Below are positions 11,045-19,197 of a stretch of 64,000 bases of DNA, piece after piece. The stretch's first letter is position 1, and each line of letters starts with the position of its first letter. This DNA comes from Thiomicrospira pelophila DSM 1534 (GTDB lineage Bacteria; Pseudomonadota; Gammaproteobacteria; Thiomicrospirales; Thiomicrospiraceae), in the NCBI RefSeq assembly GCF_000711195.1, contig NZ_JOMR01000001.1, forward strand, positions 1,860,001 through 1,924,000. Reading direction: 5' to 3'. The translations under genes were made by a program, and so were the position numbers. A model generated the notes under the pieces. The model searched no databases. It saw nothing but the letters and a program-made list of their open reading frames with translations, and had not been told where the DNA came from.

Positions 11045-11070
11045 AAGAAACCCCATCAAAGGGGTTTCTT
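11045..11070 (-). terminator. Rho-independent terminator after iscA
   Basis: AAGAAACCCC and GGGGTTTCTT form a perfect 10-bp stem around a 6-nt loop, 30 nt beyond the iscA stop on the minus strand. The T-rich 3' arm serves as the U-tract. Confidence 0.8.
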
Positions 11071-11100
11071 AAACAAGCTTATCAACCCAAATTAGCTCTT

Positions 11101-11427
11101 TTAAACAGTAAAGGATTCCCCACAACCGCATTCATCTTTTATATTCGGGTTTCTAAACTCAAAGCCTTCGTTTAATAAACTCTCTTTTACATAATCAATT
11201 TCAAGGCCGTCAATATTCTGTAAACTTTTTGGATCAACATAGACATTGACACCGAAACTTTCAAAAACCAGATCACTTTCAGCCGCTTCATCGACATAGT
11301 CCACGACATAAGCAAAGCCTGCACATCCACTTACTTTCGTTCCCACACGCAGACCAATCCCTTCGCCACGCTTTTCAATCATAGTTTTGACTCGTTGAGC
11401 TGCGGCTTGTGTAAGACTAACGCCCAT
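11101..11427 (-). CDS. iscA: A-type iron-sulfur carrier IscA
   Basis: A 108-residue A-type carrier with the three conserved cysteines, in [17 protein letters not shown] and [11 protein letters not shown]. The C-terminal [14 protein letters not shown] is almost the same as E. coli IscA, which favours IscA over ErpA or SufA. A-type carriers take Fe-S clusters from IscU or SufBCD and pass them to target proteins. It is 31 nt downstream of iscR. No iscS, iscU, hscB, hscA or fdx follows, so this carrier probably works with the suf system at 48-53 kb. Confidence 0.9.
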   Translation of the reverse strand: MGVSLTQAAAQRVKTMIEKRGEGIGLRVGTKVSGCAGFAYVVDYVDEAAESDLVFESFGVNVYVDPKSLQNIDGLEIDYVKESLLNEGFEFRNPNIKDECGCGESFTV

Positions 11428-11458
11428 ATTTTCTCCTAACGATCATCTGATTCTCTAA

Positions 11459-11890
11459 CTACAAAGACAATTCAATTTTATGAGTTGACGATGTTTTATT
11501 TAACAAAGTTTGCAACGTAACATTACTTAGAAAGTCGTCAATCATAGAACTCAAGTCATCCCATAACTCATGAGACAAACACTTACTACCATTTTGACAA
11601 TTAGCGCGCCCTTCACACTTACGTGCATCCAACTTTTCATCAACCGCATGAATAATATCACTAATACTAATCGCGCGCGCCTCGCGGCTTAATCGGTAAC
11701 CGCCTCCCGGTCCACGTGCACTCTTAACCAATCCGGATTTTTTTAACTTTGCAAACAACTGCTCAAGGTAAGAAAGCGAAATCTCCTGACGCTGTGAAAT
11801 TAAGGCCAGTGTAATTGGTCCAGAATCTTGATTCAGGGCAATATCAATCATGGCCGTTACCGCATAGCGACCTTTTGAAGTAAGTTTCAT
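11459..11890 (-). CDS. iscR: Rrf2-family Fe-S cluster regulator IscR
   Basis: A 143-residue Rrf2 winged-helix regulator ([19 protein letters not shown]). The cluster-binding cysteines are C-x5-C-x5-C in [20 protein letters not shown], as in E. coli IscR. IscR senses Fe-S cluster status and represses its own operon or controls suf. Here it leads a short iscR-iscA unit and lies downstream of cysE. The only isc partner present is iscA, so IscR may act on the distant suf operon; that is inference. Confidence 0.92.
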   Translation of the reverse strand: MKLTSKGRYAVTAMIDIALNQDSGPITLALISQRQEISLSYLEQLFAKLKKSGLVKSARGPGGGYRLSREARAISISDIIHAVDEKLDARKCEGRANCQNGSKCLSHELWDDLSSMIDDFLSNVTLQTLLNKTSSTHKIELSL

Positions 11891-11960
11891 CTATACAAAT
11901 CCGAGTTTTAAAATAAATGTAAACACAATTGTATAATAACCGACCGGAACACTCAACTAT

Positions 11961-12764
11961 TTAGCCCTCCGCATCGCTTTTAACTCCCCGATGTAAATGT
12001 GCCGCTTGCTCTGGATCATCTGGATCCAGCACCGCATCATCCAAGTTGGGTAACTCCATATCAACGCGCGCACCACCTAGGCGTTCTATTTCACAACTCA
12101 GCTGAGACAACCGCTCATCCTGTGCTTGCACATGATCAAGTAAACTATAGATCGCCTTTTCGACGGGATCATCTGCATCCTGCGTAATGCCATAGGCATC
12201 AAAACCAATTTTCTGAGCCATTTTTTCACGTTTCTTGCGCTGCTGATCATCGGTCTTATGCACAATACGGCCAGGAATCCCAACTACGGTCTTATCTTCT
12301 GGCACATCTTTAATCACCACAGCATTCGAGCCTATACGAGCATCATCGCCAACATAGATGGGCCCTAATATTTTCGCGCCCGCCCCGACGACGACACGTT
12401 CACCCAGAGTTGGATGGCGTTTACCCTCTTTCCAGCTGGTTCCACCCAATGTCACGCCATGATACAGCGTACAATCATTGCCAATTTCAGCCGTTTCACC
12501 AATAACAACCCCCATACCATGGTCAATAAATACACGCTCACCAATTTTGGCCGCGGGGTGAATTTCGATGCCAGTAAACCAGCGTGCCACGGTCGCGATA
12601 AAACGTGCCAACCACTTTAAACCTTTTCCCCATAAAAAATGCGCCAAGCGATACCAAATAATCGCATGCACACCAGGGTAAGTTGTCAGTACATCCCATA
12701 GATTTCGCGCCGCTGGATCGCGTTCAAATACACACTTAATATCTTGCTTCACACGATCAAACAT
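11961..12764 (-). CDS. cysE: Serine O-acetyltransferase
   Basis: Makes O-acetylserine from serine and acetyl-CoA, the first committed step of cysteine synthesis. The left-handed beta-helix domain shows the hexapeptide repeats ([41 protein letters not shown]) and the active-site HG of [13 protein letters not shown] chose ATG 12762-12764 (MFDRVKQDI), with AGGAGG 9 nt upstream, over GTG 12782. The start overlaps the trmJ stop by 8 nt. The C-terminal tail of about 90 residues after the helix is charged and rather long for the short SAT type. Confidence 0.95.
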   Translation of the reverse strand: MFDRVKQDIKCVFERDPAARNLWDVLTTYPGVHAIIWYRLAHFLWGKGLKWLARFIATVARWFTGIEIHPAAKIGERVFIDHGMGVVIGETAEIGNDCTLYHGVTLGGTSWKEGKRHPTLGERVVVGAGAKILGPIYVGDDARIGSNAVVIKDVPEDKTVVGIPGRIVHKTDDQQRKKREKMAQKIGFDAYGITQDADDPVEKAIYSLLDHVQAQDERLSQLSCEIERLGGARVDMELPNLDDAVLDPDDPEQAAHLHRGVKSDAEG

Positions 12765-13515
12765 GTTTTTTTGCCTCCTCACGTAACTGCGCTTGACGCT
12801 GCGCGGCGGTTAAGATCCCACGCAAAATATCGACTTCTTTTACATCCAAATGTGAACGATTAAATAACCGTCGCATGCGGCGCATAAAACGTGCGTTTTT
12901 ATTCGGATCTAAAAACTCAATATCTTGCAACGCTTGGTACAAGTGTCCGTAAAACCCTTCCATTTGTTCGCTTGAGGCGACGTCGTGGCGATAGCCTTGC
13001 GATTGTTCCACAATTGGCTGGCACGCCATGCGGCATTCATAAGCAAACACCTGAACAGCGGCGGCCAAATTTAACGATGTGTAATCTGGATTTGATGGGA
13101 TATGAGCCAAATAATGACACCGATCCATTTCCGCATTCGACAAACCCGAGTCTTCACGCCCAAACACTAAAGCTACCTGGTTTGCCGCTTTTTCCAAAGC
13201 TAGTGCAGCCGTTTCACGGACATCCAACTGAGGCCATGCGACTTTTCGCAACCGTGCGCTGGCACCAATGACTAAAGCACAGTCCGCAACGGCCGCTTCC
13301 AAACTATCAAACACTTGAGCCTTCGCCAAGATATCACCCGCGCCCGATGCCCTTGACGATGCTGTATGACTCGGAAAATCGTTTGGGTTTACCAAAGCTA
13401 GCTGTGATAACCCCATATTTTTCATCGCACGCGCCACTCCGCCAATATTGCCAGGGTGAGAGGTTTCAACCAGAACTATCTTAACACTAGCTAATGGCGC
13501 ATATTGATCAGGCAT
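12757..13515 (-). CDS. trmJ: tRNA (cytidine/uridine-32-2'-O)-methyltransferase TrmJ
   Basis: A 252-residue SPOUT methyltransferase. Motifs are [22 protein letters not shown] at the N-terminus, [12 protein letters not shown] and [21 protein letters not shown], which form the trefoil-knot SAM site. The C-terminal extension is typical of TrmJ rather than TrmL. It methylates the ribose of position 32 in tRNA anticodon loops. It shares the trmJ-cysE-iscR order with many gammaproteobacteria and is divergent from suhB. Confidence 0.95.
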   Translation of the reverse strand: MPDQYAPLASVKIVLVETSHPGNIGGVARAMKNMGLSQLALVNPNDFPSHTASSRASGAGDILAKAQVFDSLEAAVADCALVIGASARLRKVAWPQLDVRETAALALEKAANQVALVFGREDSGLSNAEMDRCHYLAHIPSNPDYTSLNLAAAVQVFAYECRMACQPIVEQSQGYRHDVASSEQMEGFYGHLYQALQDIEFLDPNKNARFMRRMRRLFNRSHLDVKEVDILRGILTAAQRQAQLREEAKKHV

Positions 13516-13634
13516 GTCGATTCCATCGTTTTAGTTTATAATAGCGAGCTAGTTTACACTAGGCCTGTTGCATTTTCATATCCGGGTCTTGTAAACGACC
13601 TGTTTGCTCACTCTTTTACAATCTGGAACTCAAC

Positions 13635-14435
13635 ATGCACCCAATTTTGAACGTGGCCATGATCGCGGCACGCGAAGCTGGCGAAATCATTCTTCGCAAT
13701 CTCGACAATATTGACCGTCTGAATATCGAAGAAAAAACCAAAAATAACTTCGTCAGCGAAGTGGATAAACTAGCCGAACAAGCTATTATCAAAACCATAC
13801 ATAAATATTACCCTGACCACGGCATCTTAGCTGAAGAAAGTGGGCGCCAAAACCCGAAGGCTGAAATGCAGTGGATTATTGATCCACTTGATGGCACCAC
13901 CAACTTTTTACACCAATTTCCACAGTTTTCCGTGTCGATCGCTGTAATGGAAAAAGGCAAACTTACTCACGGTGTGGTGTTTGACCCTGTGAGAGATGAA
14001 ATGTTTCATGCCACCCGTGGTAGTGGTGCACGTTTAAACAACCGTCGCCTTCGAGTTACCGAGCAAAAAAACTTGAAACACGCTTTATTGGCAACCGGTT
14101 TCCCCTATTATGAATTTGATTATGTAGACAGCTATTTAGCCAGCTTTAAATCTTTCATGCTTAATACGGCTGGCATTCGTCGCGCAGGCTCAGCCGCGTT
14201 AGATTTAGCTTATGTAGCCGCGGGCCGCGTAGATGGGTACTGGGAATTTAACCTCAAACCGTGGGATATTGCCGCTGGGGTTTTGCTTGTTAAAGAAGCC
14301 GGTGGCATGTGTACCGATTTTGCAGGCAACGATAACATGTTGGAATCTGGGAATATTTTGGCTTGTACGCCAAAACTAATGAAGGACATGGCAAAAACCT
14401 TAACCGAAACCATTCCAGCTGAACTTCGTAAATAA
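13635..14435 (+). CDS. suhB: Inositol-1-monophosphatase family protein SuhB
   Basis: A 266-residue Mg-dependent phosphatase. Metal ligands are in LAEESG, WIIDPLDGTTNFLHQFP and WDIAAGVLLVKEAGG. In enterobacteria SuhB also joins ribosomal-RNA antitermination complexes. Length matches E. coli SuhB (267). It is divergent from trmJ, the usual arrangement. The intergenic region downstream holds two palindrome copies. Confidence 0.95.
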   Translation: MHPILNVAMIAAREAGEIILRNLDNIDRLNIEEKTKNNFVSEVDKLAEQAIIKTIHKYYPDHGILAEESGRQNPKAEMQWIIDPLDGTTNFLHQFPQFSVSIAVMEKGKLTHGVVFDPVRDEMFHATRGSGARLNNRRLRVTEQKNLKHALLATGFPYYEFDYVDSYLASFKSFMLNTAGIRRAGSAALDLAYVAAGRVDGYWEFNLKPWDIAAGVLLVKEAGGMCTDFAGNDNMLESGNILACTPKLMKDMAKTLTETIPAELRK

Positions 14436-14442
14436 CACAATA

Positions 14443-14452
14443 CCAGGCCTGG
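14443..14452. repeat. CCAGGCCTGG palindrome, copy 4
   Basis: Intergenic copy, 7 nt after the suhB stop. It is followed by TGCTTTACC and forms the left unit of a 19-nt tandem direct repeat with copy 5. Confidence 0.97.
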
Positions 14453-14468
14453 TGCTTTACCATACCGG

Positions 14469-14478
14469 CCAGGCCTGG
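14469..14478. repeat. CCAGGCCTGG palindrome, copy 5
   Basis: Intergenic copy, 26 bp after copy 4 and followed by CGCTTTACC. Here the core extends to GCCAGGCCTGGC. Because each copy is self-complementary, the two copies can also pair with each other and form a hairpin between the convergent suhB and rimI genes. Confidence 0.97.
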
Positions 14479-14489
14479 CGCTTTACCTT

Positions 14490-14942
14490 CTAGCCATCCA
14501 AACGCTTTGACATTAGAATCGCGTCCTCCCGTCCATCCGGACTACACTGATAATAATTTTTTCGCACACCATCTTGGGCAAAACCCATTGCCCTGTACAA
14601 ATTACGCGCCAACTTATTTGAACGTCGCACCTCAAGTAAAATAACCGAATATTCGGTGTTCTCAAACCGATTAAAAATTGCTTGCAGTGCGTGCTTAGCC
14701 ACCCCTTTATTTTGACTATCGGGGGCGACACTTAAATTTAATAAATGCAGCTCATCCAACACTGGCAGCATGCAACAATAACCCAACGCCGAATCTGCTA
14801 CATCCATCAACAAATAATTTAATCCCTCATGCAAAGCACGCTCAAACCCGTTCCTTGTCCAAGGATGAGTGTAGTTTTGACGCTCAATTTGCATCACCCA
14901 ATCTAAGTCAGATTCATCCAAAGGTTTTAAGTGGCTAAACAT
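14490..14942 (-). CDS. rimI: Ribosomal protein S18-alanine N-acetyltransferase RimI
   Basis: A 150-residue GNAT acetyltransferase. The acetyl-CoA loop is VAPDSQNKGVAKHAL, and the C-terminal segment is LEVRRSNKLARNLYRAMGFAQDGVRKNYY, diagnostic of RimI. It acetylates the N-terminus of ribosomal protein S18. It follows a HolD-like gene by 18 nt, the same pairing (holD-rimI) seen in E. coli. Confidence 0.93.
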   Translation of the reverse strand: MFSHLKPLDESDLDWVMQIERQNYTHPWTRNGFERALHEGLNYLLMDVADSALGYCCMLPVLDELHLLNLSVAPDSQNKGVAKHALQAIFNRFENTEYSVILLEVRRSNKLARNLYRAMGFAQDGVRKNYYQCSPDGREDAILMSKRLDG

Positions 14943-14960
14943 AGACAGGTCAAACAGGGG

Positions 14961-15482
14961 TTATGGCGCAGAAAACTGAATTAAGCGCTCATAAAACACG
15001 CGCTTTAAATTGGGCTGTTCAAGCATAGCTTCAAAACTCGGCAATGGTGTAACCTGCAGGCCTTCAGCTAACATTTCATTCAACTCATGATCCGGGTTCA
15101 TACTAAACACTTGCTCACATCCAAGTTCAATCAAATGCTCAACTACATCAAACATCGCTTGTTCAGTCTGTAAGCTATCTGTGTCGTAAAACAATACAGC
15201 GTCTTCCGAGCCAAAATGAAACTTCAGTATAGATTGCCACAACCACCAGGCCTGGTGGTCGGGTTGCTGCCAAATACTCGACACGCCTGAACCAATCAAT
15301 ACCCACTTAGGTTGAACTAACGGACTAGAATATTGAGTCGTTTGAGCTTGCTGTTCCACTTCACCCTGCTCAATTGTAGAAGCTACCAGGTTAGATTGTG
15401 AAGCCTTAAGGTTTGGACGAGCTTGCCAATCGGTCACGCCCAACCCCGTCCAAACATCTGCATGTATTTTGCTTTCAGACAC
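14961..15482 (-). CDS. holD: Probable DNA polymerase III psi subunit (HolD-like)
   Basis: 173 residues from a GTG start, 3 nt after leuA. Psi is part of the clamp-loader complex and links it, through chi, to SSB. Evidence is weak sequence similarity plus position. WTGLGVTDWQARPN resembles the E. coli HolD start (LGITQWSLRRPG). The C-terminus (PSFEAMLEQPNLKRVFYERLIQF) resembles the last helix of HolD. The gene sits just upstream of rimI, as in E. coli. The palindrome at 15246-15255 encodes P-D-H-Q-A-W-W-L in the middle of the protein. HolD diverges fast, so this needs a profile search. Confidence 0.6.
   Translation of the reverse strand: MSESKIHADVWTGLGVTDWQARPNLKASQSNLVASTIEQGEVEQQAQTTQYSSPLVQPKWVLIGSGVSSIWQQPDHQAWWLWQSILKFHFGSEDAVLFYDTDSLQTEQAMFDVVEHLIELGCEQVFSMNPDHELNEMLAEGLQVTPLPSFEAMLEQPNLKRVFYERLIQFSAP
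15246..15255. repeat. CCAGGCCTGG palindrome, copy 6
   Basis: Core of the 18-bp palindrome ACCACCAGGCCTGGTGGT (15242-15259) in the holD-like gene, read as D-H-Q-A-W-W on the minus strand. Confidence 0.97.
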
Positions 15483-15485
15483 AAC

Positions 15486-17036
15486 TTAAATCGTTTCTTC
15501 ACGCTGTGGATGCGCTTTGTTGTCATCCATCGAAAACTTGTTCAATGCGTTAATGTAAGCTTTTGCTGACGCAGTCACAATATCCGTATCCGAACCTTGA
15601 CCATTTAGAATCCGCCCACCTTTCTCCAAACGCACGGTGGTTTCGCCTAAAGAGTCGGTACCATTGGTCACGTTACTCACCGAGTAAAGCTCCAGAGTGG
15701 TGCCAGAGTGAATAATTTGCTCAATCGCTTTAAAAGTCGCGTCGACTACCCCGCCACCTTTAGCATTTGCAGTATGCTCAACACCATTTACCCACAAAGT
15801 CAAAGTCGCATGAGGCGCTTCCCCCATTTCAGTTGATACTCTTAGAGCCATCAACCGAATGGATTCGTTTTCTAAGCGTTCATTGTTGGCATCGGTGACT
15901 AAGGCTTGTAAATCTTCATCGTAAATTTCATGCTTACGATCTGCTAGTTCTTTAAAACGTAAAAACGCATCATTTAATTGTTCTTCCGTTTCAAACTCAA
16001 TCCCTAACTCTAATAAGCGTGTACGGAAAGCATTACGGCCCGAATGTTTACCCAATACCATTTTATTGGTTACCCAGCCCACGTCTTCGGCGCGCATGAT
16101 TTCATAAGTTTCACGATGCTTTAATACGCCATCTTGGTGAATACCCGATTCGTGAGCAAAGGCATTCGCCCCCACAATCGCTTTATTAGGCTGCACATTA
16201 AACCCGGTGATATTGGACACCAAACGAGAGGCATTCAAAATTTCAGGTGTATGAATACGAGTATCCACCGAAAAATGATCTTGGCGAGTTCGTACCGCCA
16301 TGACCACTTCTTCAAGAGCAGTATTACCAGCACGCTCACCCAAACCATTAATTGTACATTCGACTTGGCGCGCGCCGTTTGATACCGCCGCCAAGGAGTT
16401 GGCAACTGCCAAGCCTAAGTCGTTATGACAATGCGCCGAGAAAACCGCTTTATCCGAGTTAGGCACACGTTCCATTACATTTTTAAACAAGGCACCAAAT
16501 TGTTCCGGCACGTTATAACCGACGGTATCTGGCATGTTAATCGTCGTCGCGCCGGCTTTAATAACCGCTTCAACCACCCGGCACAAAAAGTCTAAATCAG
16601 AACGCCCAGCATCCTCCGGGGAAAATTCAACATCGTCAGTATAGCGGCGTGCTTGTTTAACCGCCCAAACCGCACGTTCCACTACTTCATCAGGACTCAT
16701 GCGGAGTTTCATTTGCATATGAATAGGAGAGGTTGCAATAAATGTATGGATTCGACCTGAATTGGCGGGTTTAATCGCTTCACCTGCACGCGCAATATCA
16801 TTTTCCACGGCACGTGCTAAACCACAGATAGTGCTGTCTTTAATCGCACTGGCGACCGCTTTAACCGAGTCAAAATCACCTTGACTGGCGGCTGGGAAAC
16901 CGGCCTCAATCACATCCACACGCAACTTTTCAAGTTGCTTTGCGATGCGGACCTTTTCTTCTTTGGTCATCGAAGCGCCCGGGCTTTGCTCACCGTCGCG
17001 CAAGGTAGTATCAAAAATTATCAAATGATCTTTCAT
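15486..17036 (-). CDS. leuA: 2-isopropylmalate synthase
   Basis: A 516-residue enzyme condensing acetyl-CoA with 2-oxoisovalerate, the first step of leucine synthesis. The N-terminal TIM barrel has [15 protein letters not shown] and the metal-binding [15 protein letters not shown]. The C-terminal LeuA dimer/regulatory domain contains the leucine-binding region ([14 protein letters not shown]). Length is close to E. coli LeuA (523). It lies between pssA and holD; I see no leucine-rich leader peptide in the 39 nt upstream. Confidence 0.97.
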   Translation of the reverse strand: MKDHLIIFDTTLRDGEQSPGASMTKEEKVRIAKQLEKLRVDVIEAGFPAASQGDFDSVKAVASAIKDSTICGLARAVENDIARAGEAIKPANSGRIHTFIATSPIHMQMKLRMSPDEVVERAVWAVKQARRYTDDVEFSPEDAGRSDLDFLCRVVEAVIKAGATTINMPDTVGYNVPEQFGALFKNVMERVPNSDKAVFSAHCHNDLGLAVANSLAAVSNGARQVECTINGLGERAGNTALEEVVMAVRTRQDHFSVDTRIHTPEILNASRLVSNITGFNVQPNKAIVGANAFAHESGIHQDGVLKHRETYEIMRAEDVGWVTNKMVLGKHSGRNAFRTRLLELGIEFETEEQLNDAFLRFKELADRKHEIYDEDLQALVTDANNERLENESIRLMALRVSTEMGEAPHATLTLWVNGVEHTANAKGGGVVDATFKAIEQIIHSGTTLELYSVSNVTNGTDSLGETTVRLEKGGRILNGQGSDTDIVTASAKAYINALNKFSMDDNKAHPQREETI

Positions 17037-17075
17037 TACAATTAAGTCTCAATCTAAATTCATTAATAAAACGGA

Positions 17076-17816
17076 TTATTCACTTTTAGCGCGATGGCGC
17101 TGAGCACGTGTTTTTTTCAGTCGAACCAAGGTCATCACCAGGCCTGACAAGGCATAGAGAAAAGCAAGGCCAAATAAGATAACCGAGGGTTTTAAGGTAA
17201 TGACAACAAACACCAAAACAATCAACAGTAAGGTGACAAACGGTACTTTATCTTTTAAATTAAATTCTTTAAAACTACTAAAACGGACATTGCTTACCAT
17301 GAGTAATCCACCCACCAAGGTCAGGCCAAGCGCAACCCAAGACTCTAAACCCGTATCAATCTGGTTACTTTCAACCATCCAAACAAACCCGGCCAATAAG
17401 GCCGCCGCCGCTGGGCTGGGCAAGCCTTGAAAGTAACGGCGATCGGCCACGCCTACTTGAGTGTTAAATCGCGCTAATCTTAACGCGGCTCCGGCTGTAA
17501 AAATAAACGCAACCAACCAGCCGAGCTTACCAAATTCACTCAACCCCCACACATACATTAACAAAGCCGGCGCTAAACCAAATGACACCATATCCGCTAA
17601 ACTATCGTACTCCGCACCAAATGCACTGCTTGAGTTTGTCATGCGGGCAATACGTCCATCCAACCCGTCAAACACCATCGCAATAAATACCGCAATCGCG
17701 CCGGCCATAAAATCGCCATTCATGCCTGCAATGACGGCATAAAATCCCGCAAACAAGGCCAGGGTGGTCATTAAATTTGGTAGCAAATAGATGCCGCGTT
17801 CAAATGGGGGTTTCAT
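17076..17816 (-). CDS. pssA: CDP-diacylglycerol-serine O-phosphatidyltransferase
   Basis: A 246-residue polytopic membrane enzyme that makes phosphatidylserine, the precursor of phosphatidylethanolamine. The CDP-alcohol phosphotransferase motif D-G-x2-A-R-x8-G-x3-D-x3-D is present (DGLDGRIARMTNSSSAFGAEYDSLAD in outline). It is the subclass II type with many transmembrane segments, not the peripheral E. coli type. A one-mismatch palindrome copy (17138-17147) encodes L-S-G-L-V-M near the C-terminus. Confidence 0.93.
   Translation of the reverse strand: MKPPFERGIYLLPNLMTTLALFAGFYAVIAGMNGDFMAGAIAVFIAMVFDGLDGRIARMTNSSSAFGAEYDSLADMVSFGLAPALLMYVWGLSEFGKLGWLVAFIFTAGAALRLARFNTQVGVADRRYFQGLPSPAAAALLAGFVWMVESNQIDTGLESWVALGLTLVGGLLMVSNVRFSSFKEFNLKDKVPFVTLLLIVLVFVVITLKPSVILFGLAFLYALSGLVMTLVRLKKTRAQRHRAKSE
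17138..17147. repeat. Degenerate palindrome CCAGGCCTGA
   Basis: One mismatch to the core (last G to A), in pssA, still in the GLV frame. Confidence 0.7.
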
Positions 17817-17886
17817 TTATATCCTTATAACTCAATTAATTTATTTAATTCTACATGGGTTTAAAGCAACTGAAAATGACTTTGGG

Positions 17887-19197
17887 TTAAATCTCTTCAC
17901 CTCGACCTACACCGAAATAACGAAAACCTTGTTGCTTCATAATATCTGGATCAAAAATGTTACGACCATCAAAAATAATAGGCTGACGCATTTTTTGTTT
18001 CATCACGACATAATCTGGGTTCCAGAAAAGCTTCCATTCCGTCAAGATAATCAAAGCATCCACGCCTTCAATCGCTTGGTACATGCTATCGACCATTTCA
18101 ATCGTCTGAACGCCCTGCCAACTGTTAGAAAAGTCCTGCATCGCCTTTGGATCATAGGCTTTAATCTGCGCACCCTGGGCCGCAAACGCCTCTAACGCCT
18201 TAAGGCTAGGGGCATTTTCAACCGTGGAGGTGTTGGGTTTAAATGACAAGCCCCAAACGCCAATTTTAAGACCACGTAAATCCGTATCAAAAAAACGCCA
18301 CGCCTTGCGAAATAACACTTCTTTTTGAATTTCGTTGTTGGATAAAACGGTACGAAGCAAATCGGCATCATAGCCTTTAGCTTGCAAGTCCCCAACCAAG
18401 GCGCGCACATCCGCCGCAAAGCTCGGCCCGCCAAAACCACAGCCCGGATATAAATAACTGAAGCCAATTCGGCTATCTGAGCCCAAGCCTTGGCGCACTT
18501 CTTCAAAATCGATATCAAAATGTTCGGCATTGTTCGCTAATTCATTGACTAAACTAATGCGAGTGGCTAGCAAGGCATTCACCGCATATTTCGTATATTC
18601 GGCCGCACGAGTCGACATCACTTTTATCTGGTCGGTCATACGATTAAACGGGCGCAATAAATCCCGCATTACTTTAATACTATCTGCTTGCCGACAACCT
18701 AATACAATTCGATCTGGTCGCATAAAGTTATCCAATGCGGAACCTTCACTAATAAAGTCAGGCATCGCCACCACGGCTACGTTTATATCTAAGTTACGCC
18801 TAGCAAAAGCGCCTAGTAACGATTGCTCAAACCTGTCCGCCGTACCCACTGGAAAGGTACTTTGGTTAACCACCAGTAAATCTCGCTTAATGGTTTCGCC
18901 CATTAATTCAATTAAAGCTTCGGCTCGATCCAAACGCCACGAAGGCGTTGATAAAATAAGAACATCGGCGTGCGCGAGCCCAACCTGCCAGTCAGCTTCA
19001 AACTGCAAACGGCCTTCTTTATACTGCTGAGCCAGCAATGCATCCAGGCCAGGTTCTTCGCGAGGCAACCGCCCGGCCACCAAATCCTCAACTTTAACCT
19101 GCCCAACCGGTAACGCCATCACGTCATTTCCTGCATGGGCCAATGCGCCTGCTGTTACTAAACCGGTAAGTTCACATCCGAATACTGAAATTTTCAT
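17887..19197 (-). CDS. UDP-glucose/GDP-mannose dehydrogenase family protein lacking the catalytic Cys
   Basis: A 436-residue homologue of UDP-glucose 6-dehydrogenase. The N-terminal Rossmann domain reads FGCELTGLVTAGALAHAGNDV, so the second Gly of GxGxxG is Glu. The central domain has KYAVNALLATRISLVNELAN with the conserved Lys. The C-terminal UDP-binding domain is complete (GVWGLSFKPNTSTVENAPSL). The usual active-site GG-x-C-F/L-P-K-D reads GGPSFAAD: Ser replaces Cys, and Ala replaces the catalytic Lys. The normal two-step oxidation to UDP-glucuronate needs that Cys. The protein is therefore a divergent or inactive member, perhaps with another role. It overlaps pgi by 4 nt in a sugar-nucleotide cluster with galU. 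Confidence 0.8.
   Translation of the reverse strand: MKISVFGCELTGLVTAGALAHAGNDVMALPVGQVKVEDLVAGRLPREEPGLDALLAQQYKEGRLQFEADWQVGLAHADVLILSTPSWRLDRAEALIELMGETIKRDLLVVNQSTFPVGTADRFEQSLLGAFARRNLDINVAVVAMPDFISEGSALDNFMRPDRIVLGCRQADSIKVMRDLLRPFNRMTDQIKVMSTRAAEYTKYAVNALLATRISLVNELANNAEHFDIDFEEVRQGLGSDSRIGFSYLYPGCGFGGPSFAADVRALVGDLQAKGYDADLLRTVLSNNEIQKEVLFRKAWRFFDTDLRGLKIGVWGLSFKPNTSTVENAPSLKALEAFAAQGAQIKAYDPKAMQDFSNSWQGVQTIEMVDSMYQAIEGVDALIILTEWKLFWNPDYVVMKQKMRQPIIFDGRNIFDPDIMKQQGFRYFGVGRGEEI

Noticed and set aside
11891-11960. IscR binding site in the iscR promoter
   Set aside because: The AT-rich region has no convincing match to the type 1 or type 2 consensus.
14443-14487. CRISPR-like array
   Set aside because: Only two units of a 26-bp period exist, with no spacers and no cas genes.
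17037-17075. Leucine leader peptide or T-box before leuA
   Set aside because: Only 39 nt are available, with no Leu codon run or hairpin.
18192-18530. Overlapping reverse ORFs in the ugd-like region as extra genes
   Set aside because: They are other-frame shadows with basic, low-complexity translations.
19040-19060. CCAGGCCAGG in the UDP-sugar dehydrogenase gene as a family copy
   Set aside because: It breaks the palindrome in one arm and encodes a normal E-P-G-L-D; counted as ordinary coding sequence.
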